This document shows positions 8,896 to 20,363 of a stretch of 64,000 bases of DNA, one piece after another. Under the pieces are notes generated by a model. It saw only the letters and a program-made list of their open reading frames with translations, made no database searches and had not been told where the DNA came from. Source of the stretch: Acuticoccus kalidii (GTDB lineage: Bacteria > Pseudomonadota > Alphaproteobacteria > Rhizobiales > Amorphaceae); assembly GCF_021556395.1 (NCBI RefSeq), contig NZ_JAKGCS010000015.1, positions 1 through 64,000 on the forward strand, written 5' to 3'. The translations under genes were made by a program, and so were the position numbers. The stretch's first letter is position 1. Every line of letters starts with the position of its first letter.

Positions 8896-8998
8896 CTCCT
8901 TGCGGCGGACGGCTTACCGCTCCGGGACCGTGAGCCGGCCGCCGAGCGCGCGGCGCGGACAGGCGCGGCCGCGAGAGACGGCCGCGCGAAAGACGAGC

Positions 8999-10921
8999 TC
9001 AGGCCGCCTTGCGCATCCCACGACGGCGATTGCCGCCACCGCGACGTTTCGCCTCGCGGCCCTCGCGCTCGTCGTCGAAGAGGTCGGCGAGCTGGTTCAC
9101 CATCGCGCCGGCGAGCTCTTCAGCGTCCACGATGGTGACGGCGCGGCGATAATAGCGCGTCACGTCGTGGCCGATGCCGATCGCGATCAGCTCGACCGGC
9201 GAGCGCTCCTCGATCTCGGAGATCACCGCGCGGAGGTGCTTTTCGAGATAATTGCCGGCGTTCACCGACAGCGTCGAATCGTCGACCGGGGCGCCATCGG
9301 AGATCATCATCAGGATGCGACGCTGCTCCGGCCGCCCAAGCAGCCGCTCGTGCGCCCAGGCGAGCGCCTCGCCGTCGATATTCTCCTTGAGGAGCCCCTC
9401 GCGCATCATCAGACCGAGATTGCGCCGTGCGCGGCGCCACGGCGCGTCCGCGGCCTTGTAGACGATGTGGCGCAGATCGTTGAGCCGGCCCGGCGACGGC
9501 TTCTTGCCGTGCTGAAGCCAATGATCGCGGGACGAGCCGCCCTTCCATGCGCGCGTCGTGAAGCCGAGGATCTCGACCTTCACATGGCACCGCTCGAGCG
9601 TGCGGGCGAGGATGTCGGCGCAGGTCGCGGCGACGGTGATCGGACGGCCGCGCATCGAGCCGGAATTGTCGATCAGCAGCGTGACCACCGTGTCGCGGAA
9701 GTCGGAATCGCGCTCCATCTTGAAGGCGAGCGGCTGCATCGGATCCGTCACCACGCGCGACAGGCGCGCGGTGTCGAGGACACCTTCCTCCTGATCGAAG
9801 TCCCAGGCGCGGTTCTGCTGCGCCATCAGCCGCCGCTGCAGGCGGTTCGCGAGCCGCGAGACGGCACCCTGCAAATGGGTGAGCTGGCGATCGAGAAAGC
9901 CGCGCAGACGGTCGAGCTCGGCCGTATCGCAAAGCTCCTCGGCGGAAACCATCTCGTCGAACTGGCGGGTATAGACGTGATAATCGGTCCCGAAGGCGTA
10001 ACGGTCGTCCGGGTCCTCGACGCGGACGCCGTCGGTCGATTCCTCCGCGTCGCCCATCTCGTCTTCGCGCACGTCCTCGGCCGTGAACTCCGAATCCTCG
10101 ACGTCCTCGGCGGTCTCTTCCTCGCCGCTGCGCTCCGATTCCTGCGGTGAGGCATTGTCCTCGGTGTCGTCATCGCCGGCCTCGCCCGCGGCCTCGTCCG
10201 GCGTTTCGACCTCGCTCTCGCCCTCTTGATTGTCGTCGCTCTCACCCGACTCTTCGCCGAGCTCCTCGGCCATGTCGAGTTGGGCGAGGATGTCGCGCAT
10301 CGCCGTCGCGAAACCCTTCTGGTCGGCGATCTGCGTGGCGAGATCGTCGAGCGTCGTGCCGCATTTATCCTCGAGCGCCGAACGCCACAGATCGACGATC
10401 TTGCGGGCGCTCTCCGGCGGCGGCGCGCCGGTCAACTTCTCGCGCACGAGGAGCGAGAGCGCGTCCGGAAGCGGCGCGTCGGCCTGGTCGGTGATCTCGT
10501 GATAATTGCCGCGATAATATCGGTCTTCGAGCATCGCGGAGATGTTGTCCGCCACGCCCTCCATCGCCTGCGCGCCGAGCGCATCGCAGCGTGCGGTCTC
10601 GACCGCATCGAACACGGCGCGCGCATCGGAGCCCTCGGGGGCGTATTTCTGGTGAAGCGCCGCGTCATGGGCGGCGAGCTTCAGCGCCATCGAGTCGCCG
10701 AGGCCGCGCGTCACGGCGATGTCCTTCGCCGAAAGGCGCCGCGGCGGCTCCGGCAGGCGCGCCGTGTCCCCCGTCAAGGCCGGCTTGTCGGTGGAGAAGA
10801 CGACCTCGAGATCGGGCTTTCCGGCAATCGCACGCATGGTCCCGGACACGGCGGTGCGGAACAATTCGTGCCGCGTGTCGGGAAGTTTGGTCTTCCGATT
10901 GTTGTCGCCGAGTCCTGCCAT
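8999..10921 (-). CDS. cobT: Cobaltochelatase subunit CobT
   Basis: CobT (640 residues) is the VWA-type subunit of the aerobic ATP-dependent CobNST cobaltochelatase, which inserts Co2+ into hydrogenobyrinic acid a,c-diamide. The N-terminal helical region (1-200) is followed by a very acidic Glu/Asp segment (about 205-320) and a C-terminal von Willebrand A domain whose MIDAS motif DNSGS is near residue 417. The tail is basic ([16 protein letters not shown]). The acidic linker is a regular feature of the family. It is transcribed after cobS with 166 bases between. No CobN gene lies in this window. Confidence 0.95.
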   Translation of the reverse strand: MAGLGDNNRKTKLPDTRHELFRTAVSGTMRAIAGKPDLEVVFSTDKPALTGDTARLPEPPRRLSAKDIAVTRGLGDSMALKLAAHDAALHQKYAPEGSDARAVFDAVETARCDALGAQAMEGVADNISAMLEDRYYRGNYHEITDQADAPLPDALSLLVREKLTGAPPPESARKIVDLWRSALEDKCGTTLDDLATQIADQKGFATAMRDILAQLDMAEELGEESGESDDNQEGESEVETPDEAAGEAGDDDTEDNASPQESERSGEEETAEDVEDSEFTAEDVREDEMGDAEESTDGVRVEDPDDRYAFGTDYHVYTRQFDEMVSAEELCDTAELDRLRGFLDRQLTHLQGAVSRLANRLQRRLMAQQNRAWDFDQEEGVLDTARLSRVVTDPMQPLAFKMERDSDFRDTVVTLLIDNSGSMRGRPITVAATCADILARTLERCHVKVEILGFTTRAWKGGSSRDHWLQHGKKPSPGRLNDLRHIVYKAADAPWRRARRNLGLMMREGLLKENIDGEALAWAHERLLGRPEQRRILMMISDGAPVDDSTLSVNAGNYLEKHLRAVISEIEERSPVELIAIGIGHDVTRYYRRAVTIVDAEELAGAMVNQLADLFDDEREGREAKRRGGGNRRRGMRKAA

Positions 10922-11087
10922 CAGGATCGACCCTCCTTCGTCATTGCCCGTGGCGACCGCCCCGTTCGAGGGCCGGTCGCCCAGTCGCCGTCATCGTATC
11001 GCGATGAGGGAGCGCTGCCGTGGACGATAGCGACGCGACAACCCGATCGTCGCCCCTCGCAAGCCTCGTGCCGCGAGGGGCGTAACC

Positions 11088-12074
11088 TCAATTCATCATG
11101 AGGTTCGGGGCAGCCGAGGCGAGGTCCCTGCCGAAGCACCGCTGAAAGAACTCGGCGACGATCGACCGCTCGGTCTCATCGCATTTGTTCAGGAACGACA
11201 CCTCGAAGGCGAACCCGATATCGCCGAAGATCTCGGCATTCTCCGCCCAGGTGAGGACCGTGCGGGGGCTCATCACCGTGGAGAGGTCGCCATTGATGAA
11301 GGCGTTGCGAGTCATGTCGGCGACGCGAACCATCTTTGCAACCGTCTGCTGGCCTTCGTCGCTGCGATAATGCGGCGACTTGGCGAGCACGATGTCGGTC
11401 TCCACCTCGTGCGGGAGGTAGTTCAGCGTCGTCACGATCGACCAACGGTCCATCTGGCCTTGGTTGATCTGCTGCGTGCCGTGATAAAGGCCCGACGTGT
11501 CCCCGAGGCCGATCGTGTTCGCCGTCGCGAACAGGCGGAAGGCCGGGTGCGGGCGGATCACGCGATTCTGGTCGAGCAGCGTGAGGCGGCCGGCAACCTC
11601 GAGCACGCGCTGGATCACGAACATCACGTCCGGACGGCCGGCATCATACTCGTCGAACACCAAGGCGGTGTTGGTCTGCAGCGCCCAGGGCAGGATCCCG
11701 TCGCGGAATTCCGTCACCTGCGCCCCGTCGCGCACCACGATCGCGTCCTTGCCGACGAGATCGATGCGGCTGATATGACTGTCGAGGTTCACGCGCACGC
11801 ATGGCCAGTTGAGCCGTGCGGCCACCTGCTCGATGTGGGTCGATTTGCCGGTGCCGTGATAGCCGGCGATCAGAACGCGCCGATTGTACTTGAAGCCGGC
11901 CAGGATGGCCCTCGTCGTCGGCGGATCGAACACGTAGGACGGATCGAGGTCGGGAACGTGCTCGGTGCGTTCAGCGAAGGCCGGAACCTCCATTTCGGAA
12001 TCGATGCCGAACGTCTGGTGCGCGGACACCGTGATGTCAGGCATTCGCGTTGACGCGGTTTGCGTCTCTGCCAT
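11088..12074 (-). CDS. cobS: Cobaltochelatase subunit CobS
   Basis: CobS (328 residues from the chosen ATG) is the AAA+ MoxR-like ATPase that partners CobT in cobaltochelatase. Walker [10 protein letters not shown] lies near residues 68-76, Walker [11 protein letters not shown] follows, and [20 protein letters not shown] is a hallmark segment of CobS. The frame is open upstream to 12116, but MAETQTAST (ATG at 12072-12074) matches the usual N-terminus. It lies between the J-domain gene and cobT on the same strand, a conserved alphaproteobacterial order. Confidence 0.95.
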   Translation of the reverse strand: MAETQTASTRMPDITVSAHQTFGIDSEMEVPAFAERTEHVPDLDPSYVFDPPTTRAILAGFKYNRRVLIAGYHGTGKSTHIEQVAARLNWPCVRVNLDSHISRIDLVGKDAIVVRDGAQVTEFRDGILPWALQTNTALVFDEYDAGRPDVMFVIQRVLEVAGRLTLLDQNRVIRPHPAFRLFATANTIGLGDTSGLYHGTQQINQGQMDRWSIVTTLNYLPHEVETDIVLAKSPHYRSDEGQQTVAKMVRVADMTRNAFINGDLSTVMSPRTVLTWAENAEIFGDIGFAFEVSFLNKCDETERSIVAEFFQRCFGRDLASAAPNLMMN

Positions 12075-12146
12075 CTCGTCTTCCTCGGACAAGCCAGCGC
12101 CCTCGACAGGGCGCACGACTGGACTGGTAAGGGATCGCCCAGACGC

Positions 12147-12779
12147 TCAACAATACCCGGCGCGCCTCAGCACGTTGTAGGCATTGATCACGCTGCGCAA
12201 TCGCTCCTCGGAGCTGCGGTCCCCCTGGTTTGCGTCAGGATGGTGACGCTTTACAAGGGTTTTGTATCGCGACTTGATCGCTTCTTTGGATGCATCGTGC
12301 TCCAACCCCATGACTTCGAAGGCGTCGCGCTCCGGCCCTTTGGGGCGGCGCCGCTCCGGTTCGGGCGGGGGTTCGGACGTTCCGCCGCCACCGAACACCA
12401 TGAACGGATCGTCGACCATGCCGGACCATGCGGCCCGCGTCGCTCGTTCGCTCTTCTTGCCGCGAACGCCGATCGGCGATGTCGGACGGTGGCCGGTGAT
12501 CGAATCGCGCTGATAGGCGATCACGTCGTCGTCGGTCATCCCGTCGAAGTAGTTGTAGCTCTTGTTGTATTCGCGAACATGGTCGAGGCAGAACCAGTGA
12601 AACTGGCCTTCCTTGCCGCGGCCCTTCGGGGCGCGATAGTCCGCCTGCTCGTGGCAACCGCGCCACGCGCATGTCCGCCCCATGACGGACGCCGTCGCAC
12701 TGCTGCCGGCGCCACCGCGGTTCGCCCCGCGGCGCCGTGAGGCGCGTATGCGATCATAGTCTTTCGACGAGAAGTCCAT
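12147..12779 (-). CDS. J-domain protein (DnaJ-like co-chaperone)
   Basis: This 210-residue protein has an unusual layout. An N-terminal zinc-ribbon-like part with CAWRGCHEQADY and HWFCLDHVREYNKSYNYFDGM comes first. A C-terminal J domain (about 150-210) carries the HPD motif within LVKRHHPDANQGD. Proteins of this layout occur immediately upstream of cobS in many Hyphomicrobiales. The J domain would stimulate an Hsp70. The start is set at MDFSSKDYDRIR (12777-12779), the typical N-terminus, rather than at the further upstream in-frame ATG. It overlaps nothing and leads the cobS-cobT run. Confidence 0.88.
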   Translation of the reverse strand: MDFSSKDYDRIRASRRRGANRGGAGSSATASVMGRTCAWRGCHEQADYRAPKGRGKEGQFHWFCLDHVREYNKSYNYFDGMTDDDVIAYQRDSITGHRPTSPIGVRGKKSERATRAAWSGMVDDPFMVFGGGGTSEPPPEPERRRPKGPERDAFEVMGLEHDASKEAIKSRYKTLVKRHHPDANQGDRSSEERLRSVINAYNVLRRAGYC

Positions 12780-12926
12780 GGCCGAATTATGGGTGGCTCC
12801 AGGGATCCGGGCAAGGACTTGACTTTGCCCTCCGCACAGGCTCCTGCCCAGCGATCCGCCGCCATTTGTGCGGCAATTTGGCAAAGCCATGCGGCCGGCG
12901 CAGGGCTCCCATCGCGCGCGTCAGCC

Positions 12927-13550
12927 TCACCACATCGTCCCCGCCGCCCGGCCGGGCCATGTGGCGTCATAGGCCGCCCCGTCGATCGCCCCGTCGACGG
13001 CCTTGGAGGAGAGCGCCTCGAGCATCGTTCCGATCGACGGCAGGCTCGCCGGATCGGCGTGGCCGCCGTCCCACAATTTGGCGCGGAGCACCGCGCGGGC
13101 GCATTGGAAATAGACCGCGCCGACCGTCACCAAAACGACCGTCCGCGGCGCCTTGCCGTCCACCGCGAAGTCGGCGCGCATCGCCTCGTCGGCGGTGATC
13201 CTCGCCTCGCCATTGACCCGCAACACCGTCCCGGATCCCGGAATGAGGAACATCAGCGCGACGCGCGGATCGCGCACGATATTGCGCAGCGTGTCGATCC
13301 GGTCGTTGCCGCGCCGGTCGGGGATGGCGATCGTCCGCTCGTCGAGGATGCGCACGGCCGGCCCGGCATCGCCGCGCGGGCTGCAATCGGCCCCCTCCGG
13401 CCCGACGCTCGCCAGCGCAAAAAATGGTGAAGCCTCGATCCAAGCGCGATAATGCGGGGTGATGACGGGCGAGACCTTCACCGTCGCGGGCGCCTTCGGC
13501 GTCCCATAATGAGCGAGGAGTTCGTCTTCCGTGGCGATAAAATCGACCAT
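12927..13550 (-). CDS. Pyridoxamine 5'-phosphate oxidase-family FMN-binding flavoprotein
   Basis: This 207-residue protein has a split-barrel PPOX fold. ASPFFALASVGPEGADCSPRGD binds FMN in this family, followed by IPDRRGNDRIDTLRNIVRDPRVALMFLIPG and VNGEARIT. These features match the MSMEG_1061-type FMN-dependent PPOX proteins rather than true PdxH. The start is the ATG at 13548-13550. It is divergent from the methyltransferase gene, and the 162-base gap should hold both promoters. The substrate is unknown. Confidence 0.85.
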   Translation of the reverse strand: MVDFIATEDELLAHYGTPKAPATVKVSPVITPHYRAWIEASPFFALASVGPEGADCSPRGDAGPAVRILDERTIAIPDRRGNDRIDTLRNIVRDPRVALMFLIPGSGTVLRVNGEARITADEAMRADFAVDGKAPRTVVLVTVGAVYFQCARAVLRAKLWDGGHADPASLPSIGTMLEALSSKAVDGAIDGAAYDATWPGRAAGTMW

Positions 13551-13712
13551 GGTTGCCTTCTTTTTGAATAGCGCTGCGGCTTGAGATGCTGGCGGACTTT
13601 CCTGTACCCCGCCAATGATAGTCTCGCCATCCCATTCGGCCGCCCGCGCCGTCTTGGGAGGCTCACGCACACGACATGTCGAGGCCCGCATTTTCGGGCG
13701 ACGGAGCAGACC

Positions 13713-14615
13713 ATGACGCAGGATCAATCATTCGCTCCAGCGGATCTCCAAGCTGCTCAGCAGATGAGCGCTTCGGAAGCGATCGAATACCACTACGACA
13801 ACGACACCGCGTTCTTTTCCCTGTGGCTCGATCCGACTCTGTCCTACTCCTCCGGCCGCTGGCACGATCCGATGACGCGCGCGCCGATCGCCGCCGATCT
13901 CGATGAGGCGCAACGGCGAAAGCTCGCCTTCCATCTCGATGCCGCGCGTGTCGGCCCCGGCCACAGCCTCCTCGATATCGGCTGCGGCTGGGGCGCGATC
14001 TTGAAGGCCGCGATCAGCGAACGGGGCGCCGCCAGCGCCCTCGGCCTCACTTTGTCTCGCGATCAGCACACTTATATCGAGGAGACGGCGCCCGAGGGCG
14101 CGAGCGCGATCCTACAGGACGTCTTCAGCTATGACAGCGAGGCGCGCTTTGACGGGGCGATCTCGATCGGCGCGTTCGAGCACTTCGCGCGGCCGGAGAT
14201 GGACCGGAGCCAGAAGATCGCCGTCTATCGCGACTTCTTCGAGCGGCTGCACACGCTGCTCAATCCAGGCGCCGCCTTCTCGCTTCAGACGATCGTCTGG
14301 GACGCGGTGAACTTCGAGGAATCGAAGAAGTGGCTGCCGCAGACGGTGTTCCCCCAGTCCGACATCCCCTTCATCGACGAGGTGGTCGAGGGCGCCAATC
14401 CGACCTTCCGCCTCGCCTATCTCGAAAACGACCCGCAAGATTACGCGCTAACCCTCGAAGCCTGGGTCGCCAATCTGCGCACCCATCATGATGAGATCGT
14501 CGAGCGCTGGGGCGAGGAAAAATTCGTCTGGTTCGAGCGCTATCTGCGCAACTCGCGCCTCGCCTTCACGCGGCGCAAGAACGCACTCGCCCGTTTCGTT
14601 CTGTTGCGGCGCTGA
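13713..14615 (+). CDS. Cyclopropane-fatty-acid-synthase-like SAM methyltransferase
   Basis: This 300-residue class I methyltransferase is related to cyclopropane fatty-acid/mycolic-acid synthases. After an N-terminal YHYDNDTAFFSLWLDPTLSYS segment, the SAM-binding motif I LLDIGCGWGAILKAA and the SIGAFEHFARPEM segment are visible. The C-terminal region ends RRKNALARFVLLRR. The start at 13713 (MTQDQSFAP) is preferred to the far-upstream in-frame ATG, which would run through the divergent promoter region. It could act on unsaturated phospholipids or on another lipid substrate. Confidence 0.82.
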   Translation: MTQDQSFAPADLQAAQQMSASEAIEYHYDNDTAFFSLWLDPTLSYSSGRWHDPMTRAPIAADLDEAQRRKLAFHLDAARVGPGHSLLDIGCGWGAILKAAISERGAASALGLTLSRDQHTYIEETAPEGASAILQDVFSYDSEARFDGAISIGAFEHFARPEMDRSQKIAVYRDFFERLHTLLNPGAAFSLQTIVWDAVNFEESKKWLPQTVFPQSDIPFIDEVVEGANPTFRLAYLENDPQDYALTLEAWVANLRTHHDEIVERWGEEKFVWFERYLRNSRLAFTRRKNALARFVLLRR

Positions 14616-14652
14616 GGCGGGCGCCGCTCGCCGCGCCGCGACCGGCCGGCCC

Positions 14653-15630
14653 TCACGCCTGCCCGATGAGGATGCCGGCCCCCAACACCAGCGCGCCGCC
14701 CGCCACGATCTGCAGCGACGCGCGCCAGAAGGGCGTCTGCATATAGCGGTTCTGAATCCAGGTGATCGCCCACAGCTCCATCAGCACGAAGAACAGCGCG
14801 ATGATCGTCGCCGTCCAGAAATGCGGGATGAGATAAGGCAGCGCGTGACCGAGCCCGCCGAGCGTCGTCATCACCCCGGTGACGACGCCGCGCGTGATCG
14901 GTGAACCACGACCGGAGATGACGCCATCGTCGGCCGCCGCTTCGGTGAAGCCCATCGAGATGCCCGCACCGACGGACGCCGCGAGGCCGACGAGGAAGGT
15001 CTGCCAGGTGTCTTGCGTCGCAAAGGCGGCGGCGAAGATCGGCGCGAGGGTCGACACCGAGCCGTCCATCAGCCCCGCGAGGCCGGGCTGGACGTAGGTG
15101 AGGACGAAGCGGCGATGATCGGCCTCGTCCTCGGCAGAGCGCACATCGCCCGGCAGGTTCTTCGCCTCGATCTCGTCCCAGCGCTGGCGGTGCCCGGTCT
15201 CTGCGGCCGCCAGATCGCCGAGGAGCTTGCGCGTCTCGGTGTCGGTGCTCGCCTTGGCGGCGCGCAGATAGAAATCGTGCGCGTCCTCCTCCATCCGGGC
15301 CGCTTCGGCACGGATCCGCTCGAGGCCCAGATGCTCGATCATCCAGACCGGCCGGCGCGCATAGTAGCCGGCGACATGCTCGCGCCGGATGAGGGGGAGG
15401 ACCGGGCCGAACCGGCGCGTGTGCTCGTCGATCAGCCGGCGACGGTGCTCGTCCTCCTCGTCGGCCATCTCGTCGAAGGCGGCGGCGCTCGCGGGAAACT
15501 CGGCGCGGAGCTTTTGGGCGTACCAGCGATAGATGCGCGCATCGTCCTCCTCGGACGAGACGGCGAGCGCCAGGATTTCCTGCTCGGACAGATCGCCGAA
15601 GCGCCGTCGGCCGGCCATGCTCGAAAACAT
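14653..15630 (-). CDS. mbfA: MbfA-type iron exporter (rubrerythrin-like + VIT1/CCC1 fusion)
   Basis: This 325-residue protein fuses an N-terminal ferritin/rubrerythrin-like di-iron domain (about 1-165, with EEDDARIYRWYA, DEEDEHRRRLIDEH, EEDAHDF and AAETGHRQRWDE carrying the Glu/His ligands) to a C-terminal VIT1/CCC1 membrane domain (about 175-325, PGLAGLMDGSVSTLAPIFAAAF, GISMGFTEAAADD). This is the membrane-bound ferritin A architecture, which exports iron and protects against iron and peroxide stress in rhizobia. A possible operator lies just upstream. MAGRRRF at 15618 is an alternative start. Confidence 0.92.
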   Translation of the reverse strand: MFSSMAGRRRFGDLSEQEILALAVSSEEDDARIYRWYAQKLRAEFPASAAAFDEMADEEDEHRRRLIDEHTRRFGPVLPLIRREHVAGYYARRPVWMIEHLGLERIRAEAARMEEDAHDFYLRAAKASTDTETRKLLGDLAAAETGHRQRWDEIEAKNLPGDVRSAEDEADHRRFVLTYVQPGLAGLMDGSVSTLAPIFAAAFATQDTWQTFLVGLAASVGAGISMGFTEAAADDGVISGRGSPITRGVVTGVMTTLGGLGHALPYLIPHFWTATIIALFFVLMELWAITWIQNRYMQTPFWRASLQIVAGGALVLGAGILIGQA

Positions 15631-15647
15631 GCCCTTCTACTCCATAA

Positions 15648-15662
15648 TTAGAGTAACTCCAA
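15648..15662 (-). promoter_or_regulatory. Candidate iron-responsive operator of mbfA
   Basis: TTAGAGTAACTCCAA is a 15-base near-perfect inverted repeat about a central A, with one mismatched pair. It lies 18 bases upstream of the mbfA start. Rhizobial mbfA genes are known to be controlled by Irr through a palindromic ICE box. This position fits such a site, but the sequence is not a clear ICE match. Confidence 0.4.
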
Positions 15663-15874
15663 TCTATGCAATGAAAGGCCAGCGTCAACCCGTATCGGCA
15701 TATGGTGAGAGCATGCCCGTTCGGCGCTCGTCCACACCGGAACCGCCGCGCCGGTCCCGCGCCGATGCGGCCCGTCCGGTCTCGGCCGTCCGGGCGGGAC
15801 CATGACGGGAATGCTTGCGCGGATCCTCGCCGCGTGGCACACCGCCGCCATTCCCGCCCCTTCAAGAGCACGCC

Positions 15875-17089
15875 ATGACCGCGCCCGCGCCTAAGAAAGT
15901 CGTCCTCGCCTATTCCGGCGGTCTCGACACCTCCATCATCCTCAAGTGGCTCCAGACCACCTACAACGCCGAAGTGGTGACCTTCACCGCCGATCTCGGC
16001 CAGGGTGAGGAGCTCGAGCCCGCACGCAAAAAGGCGGAGATGATGGGCTGCCGCGAGATCTACGTCGAAGATCTGCGCGAGACCTTCGTGAAGGACTATG
16101 TCTTCCCGATGATGCGCGCCAACGCGCTCTATGAAGGCGTCTACCTTCTCGGCACCTCCATCGCCCGGCCGTTGATCGCCAAGCGTCAGATCGAGATCGC
16201 GCACGAGACCGGCGCCGACGCCGTCGCCCATGGCGCGACCGGCAAGGGCAACGATCAGGTTCGTTTCGAGCTCGGCTATGCGGCGCTCGATCCTTCGATC
16301 CGCGTGATCGCACCCTGGCGCGATTGGGAGTTCAAGTCGCGGACCGACCTCATCGAGTTCGCGAAGCTGAACCAGATCCCCGTCACCAAGGACAAGGAAG
16401 GCGAGGCGCCCTTCTCCGTCGACGCGAACCTCCTGCACTCCTCCTCCGAGGGCAAGGTTCTCGAAGATCCCGCGCAGGCGCCGCCCTCGATCGTCTTCCA
16501 ACGTACGATCTCGCCGGAAGAGGCGCCCGACAAGGCGACCATCATCGAGATCGGCTTCAAAGGCGGCGACGCCGTCTCGATCGACGGCCAGGCCATGTCG
16601 CCCGCGACGCTCCTCGCGGCGCTCAACGATCTCGGCCGCGACAACGGCATCGGCCGCCTCGACCTCGTCGAGAACCGCTTCGTCGGCATGAAGAGCCGCG
16701 GCATCTACGAGACGCCGGGCGGCACGATCCTCCACGTGGCGCACCGCGCGATGGAATCGATCACGCTCGACCGTGGCGCCGCCCACCTCAAGGACGAGCT
16801 GATGCCGCGTTATGCGGAGCTCCTCTATAACGGCTTCTGGTTCTCACCCGAGCGCGAGATGCTCCAGGTCGCGATCGACTATTCCCAGAAGGACGTCGAG
16901 GGCACGGTGCGGCTGAAGCTCTATAAAGGCAACGTCATCGTGATGGGCCGCGAGAGCAAGAAGTCGCTCTATTCGGAAGCGATCGTCACCTTCGAGGACG
17001 ATGCCGGCGCCTACGATCAGAAGGACGCTGTCGGCTTCATCCGCCTCAACGCGCTGCGCCTCAAGATCCTCGCCCAGCGCGACCGCTGA
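15875..17089 (+). CDS. argG: Argininosuccinate synthase
   Basis: ArgG (404 residues) joins citrulline and aspartate with ATP to make argininosuccinate in arginine biosynthesis. The N-type ATP-pyrophosphatase P-loop SGGLDTS is at residues 14-20, and [26 protein letters not shown] and RGIYETPGG are conserved blocks. The start at 15875 ([16 protein letters not shown]) is chosen over an upstream in-frame ATG because it matches family length and N-terminus. A clear terminator follows at 17143-17164. It is transcribed alone and divergently from mbfA. Confidence 0.97.
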   Translation: MTAPAPKKVVLAYSGGLDTSIILKWLQTTYNAEVVTFTADLGQGEELEPARKKAEMMGCREIYVEDLRETFVKDYVFPMMRANALYEGVYLLGTSIARPLIAKRQIEIAHETGADAVAHGATGKGNDQVRFELGYAALDPSIRVIAPWRDWEFKSRTDLIEFAKLNQIPVTKDKEGEAPFSVDANLLHSSSEGKVLEDPAQAPPSIVFQRTISPEEAPDKATIIEIGFKGGDAVSIDGQAMSPATLLAALNDLGRDNGIGRLDLVENRFVGMKSRGIYETPGGTILHVAHRAMESITLDRGAAHLKDELMPRYAELLYNGFWFSPEREMLQVAIDYSQKDVEGTVRLKLYKGNVIVMGRESKKSLYSEAIVTFEDDAGAYDQKDAVGFIRLNALRLKILAQRDR

Positions 17090-17142
17090 CACGCGACAAG
17101 GCCGGGTGGCGACACCCGGCCCAATCCAGTGGACACCGACGA

Positions 17143-17164
17143 AAGGGGCCGAGGCCCCTTTTTT
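17143..17164 (+). terminator. Rho-independent terminator of argG
   Basis: AAGGGGCC-GA-GGCCCCTTTTTT forms a short perfect hairpin with a T6 tract about 55 bases after argG. It lies just before the convergent M48 protease gene ends, and the preceding A residues may also allow some minus-strand termination. Confidence 0.85.
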
Positions 17165-17169
17165 CATGC

Positions 17170-18666
17170 CTATTCGGTGGTGATCTTCACGAGATCGCCC
17201 GGCGCGAGCGGGCGGTCCTCGCCGAGGCCGTTCAGCGTTTCGAACAGCGGGCGCTTCATCTCCTCGTCGACGCCCTGCATCCGCTTGGCCAGCGTCTCGA
17301 CGGATTCGTTCGGCCGCACCGGGATCACCCGGATGCGCAGCGGCCGCATCGCCGCACGCTGCGAGGGAGAGAGGAGCCGGAAGGAGTTCATCGTCGAGCG
17401 GAACGCCTCTTCATAGGCCGCCGCCGGCTTCGACGAAGCGAAGATGAAGCGGTAGACCCGGCGCGGACCGCGCACGACACCGATCCGGAACGACCAGCCC
17501 TCGACCAGCGCGGAGGCGACGGCCGCCTCGAGCCCGTCCACCGTCTCCGAGCGGATCGAATCGTCGATCAGCCCCTTCACCCACCCCGAGCGCAGATATT
17601 GGGCGAGCGATTCCGATTCCGGCACCGCCACCGCATCGAACCGGATCGCGGTGTGGGCGCCGTCGGTCGCGAGGACGGCGGCCGACGTATTCTTCAGGAC
17701 GTAATTGTCCGGCACGGTGAAGGCGATGCCGAGTTCGACATGGGCGAACTCGCGCCCGCGCACGAACCCTTCGCGCGGGTCGTCGCCATAGAGCGTCCCG
17801 TCGAGCGTGCGCAGATAGTTGTTGTGCGCGGTGCGGCCGAGACCCGGCGCGCCGAAGCTGCGGGCGACGCGCTTGGCGTGGTCGACGCGCGCCGGCGTCG
17901 ACGGGTGGGAGGACAGGAAGCCCGGCCCGTCCTCGCTCGCCGCGTTCAGCGACGGAAGCTGTGCAAAGCGGGCCATCGAATTCAAGAAGCGCGCGGCGGC
18001 GAACGGATCGAACCCGGCCGCGGCGAGGGTTTTCACGCCGATCTCGTCCGCCTCCAGCTCTTGCTGCTGGCTGAAGGTCGCGAGGCTGAGCTCTGCGGTC
18101 TCACGCGAGTCCGCCTTGATCGATGGGTCGGTCACCACGTCGCTCACCCGCTTGGCGAGCGCGGCGGCCTGGGCCTGCCGCTGGCGCAGGCGCGCATGGT
18201 CGGCGGTGACGTGCGAGATCTCGTGCGCGATCACGGCGGCAAGCTCGCTCTCGTCGTTCGCGAGGGCGATGAGGCCGCGCGTGACGAAAAGGTCCCCCGA
18301 GGGTAGCGCGAAGGCATTGACCGCCGGCGAATTGAGGATGGTGACCCGCATCTCGCGATCGGGCTGGCTCGACACCGCGACGAGACGCTCGACGAGGCCG
18401 TTCACCATCGCCTCGATCTGCGGGTTGGCGTAGACGCCGCCATAGGCGCCGATGAGCTTCAGATGCTCTTGCGTCCGGGCCGGGCGCGCGACGGATGGCT
18501 CGCTCGCCGTCGTCTGCGGCGGCTGGCTCGTGGTCAGGAGCGGTTTTTCTCCAACCGAGCCGCCGCACGCAGCGAGCGCCAAAGTGATCGAGAGAGCTAG
18601 AGCCCGGAGCTGTCCCGCCACTCGATCTGGGCGGGATGCTCGACTCGGATCAAGCCGCCGTTCCAC
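17170..18666 (-). CDS. M48-family metalloprotease, predicted lipoprotein
   Basis: This 498-residue protein has an N-terminal lipoprotein signal (lipobox LALAAC near residue 34). An M48 peptidase domain follows, with the zinc motif HEISH in AAVIAHEISHVTADHAR and a downstream EADEIGVKTLAAAGFDPFAAARF carrying the third zinc Glu. The C-terminal region ends in a LysM-like 'VRPNESVETLAKRM' segment. It resembles BepA/YfgC-type outer-membrane quality-control proteases. The frame opens with GTG at 18664-18666; a later GTG (VAGQLRALAL) may be the true start because it gives a tighter signal peptide. The 5' end overlaps the SNase-like gene. Confidence 0.88.
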   Translation of the reverse strand: MERRLDPSRASRPDRVAGQLRALALSITLALAACGGSVGEKPLLTTSQPPQTTASEPSVARPARTQEHLKLIGAYGGVYANPQIEAMVNGLVERLVAVSSQPDREMRVTILNSPAVNAFALPSGDLFVTRGLIALANDESELAAVIAHEISHVTADHARLRQRQAQAAALAKRVSDVVTDPSIKADSRETAELSLATFSQQQELEADEIGVKTLAAAGFDPFAAARFLNSMARFAQLPSLNAASEDGPGFLSSHPSTPARVDHAKRVARSFGAPGLGRTAHNNYLRTLDGTLYGDDPREGFVRGREFAHVELGIAFTVPDNYVLKNTSAAVLATDGAHTAIRFDAVAVPESESLAQYLRSGWVKGLIDDSIRSETVDGLEAAVASALVEGWSFRIGVVRGPRRVYRFIFASSKPAAAYEEAFRSTMNSFRLLSPSQRAAMRPLRIRVIPVRPNESVETLAKRMQGVDEEMKRPLFETLNGLGEDRPLAPGDLVKITTE

Positions 18667-19371
18667 GCTTCCAACACACCCCTAATCCGGACCCCGACCC
18701 CCGCGCGCGCCGTAAAGCCGCCCTCCCATCGCTCGGCGTCCTGACGCCGCACGATGACGGTAAAATCGGTCCGGAAGTTTTCACCAAAGTTTAGATATAA
18801 GTTCCGCTTCGTCTCGCCGACGCTCTTGACCACTCCGTCGACGAGGGCGTACTGCCCAGCGTATCGGGAAAGATCAGGCTGTGCCGCGTCGAACACAGCC
18901 TCAGGCTGCGCCCAGAGGCCGACACCGTCATTTTCCGCACCGCGTTCCGCCTCGAAGAGCGCCGTTAAGCACCCCTCCGACATATCAGTCGGGTCCACGA
19001 ACGCAAGGCCGTCCGAGACCATGCGCTCGCGAAGACTTTCGGCTGTGTCTTTGAAGACAATGTCGCCGAGATGGCGCCCATAACGGTCGCGATCACCGCC
19101 TTCCAATGGTCGGAAGGCAACGGGCTCCACCTCCGCGCGTGCGCGGAGCAGCGCGGCGCGTTCCGTAGGGATTTGGGCGATATCAAGGCGAATATCGGCA
19201 AGCCGGACCGTCCGCCCATCGGTGAGGGCGAGGCTCGATCCGCCTTCGATCCCGGCGATCTCGACGGGCTCTTCGGGCCCGAAACACGCCGCATTCGCGA
19301 CGTTCGCGGCCAGGAGTGCGACAAGGGTTGCGACGATCCGCGCCAGCCTGGGGCGAGCGCGGCGCAGCGGA

Positions 19372-20250
<879 letters not shown>

Positions 20251-20363
20251 GAAGGCCGCCGTCTTGGACGAATATTTATCGTCGATGAAGCCTGCCTTGC
20301 CAGGCACGTCAAGCCTTTGCGGACCGATTGGCCGCCGCGGCGCTTGATCGCGGCGGCTGTCGG

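Noticed and set aside
14540-16786. 748-residue minus-strand ORF
   Set aside because: Antisense to argG and in a wrong frame of mbfA; composition is non-protein-like.
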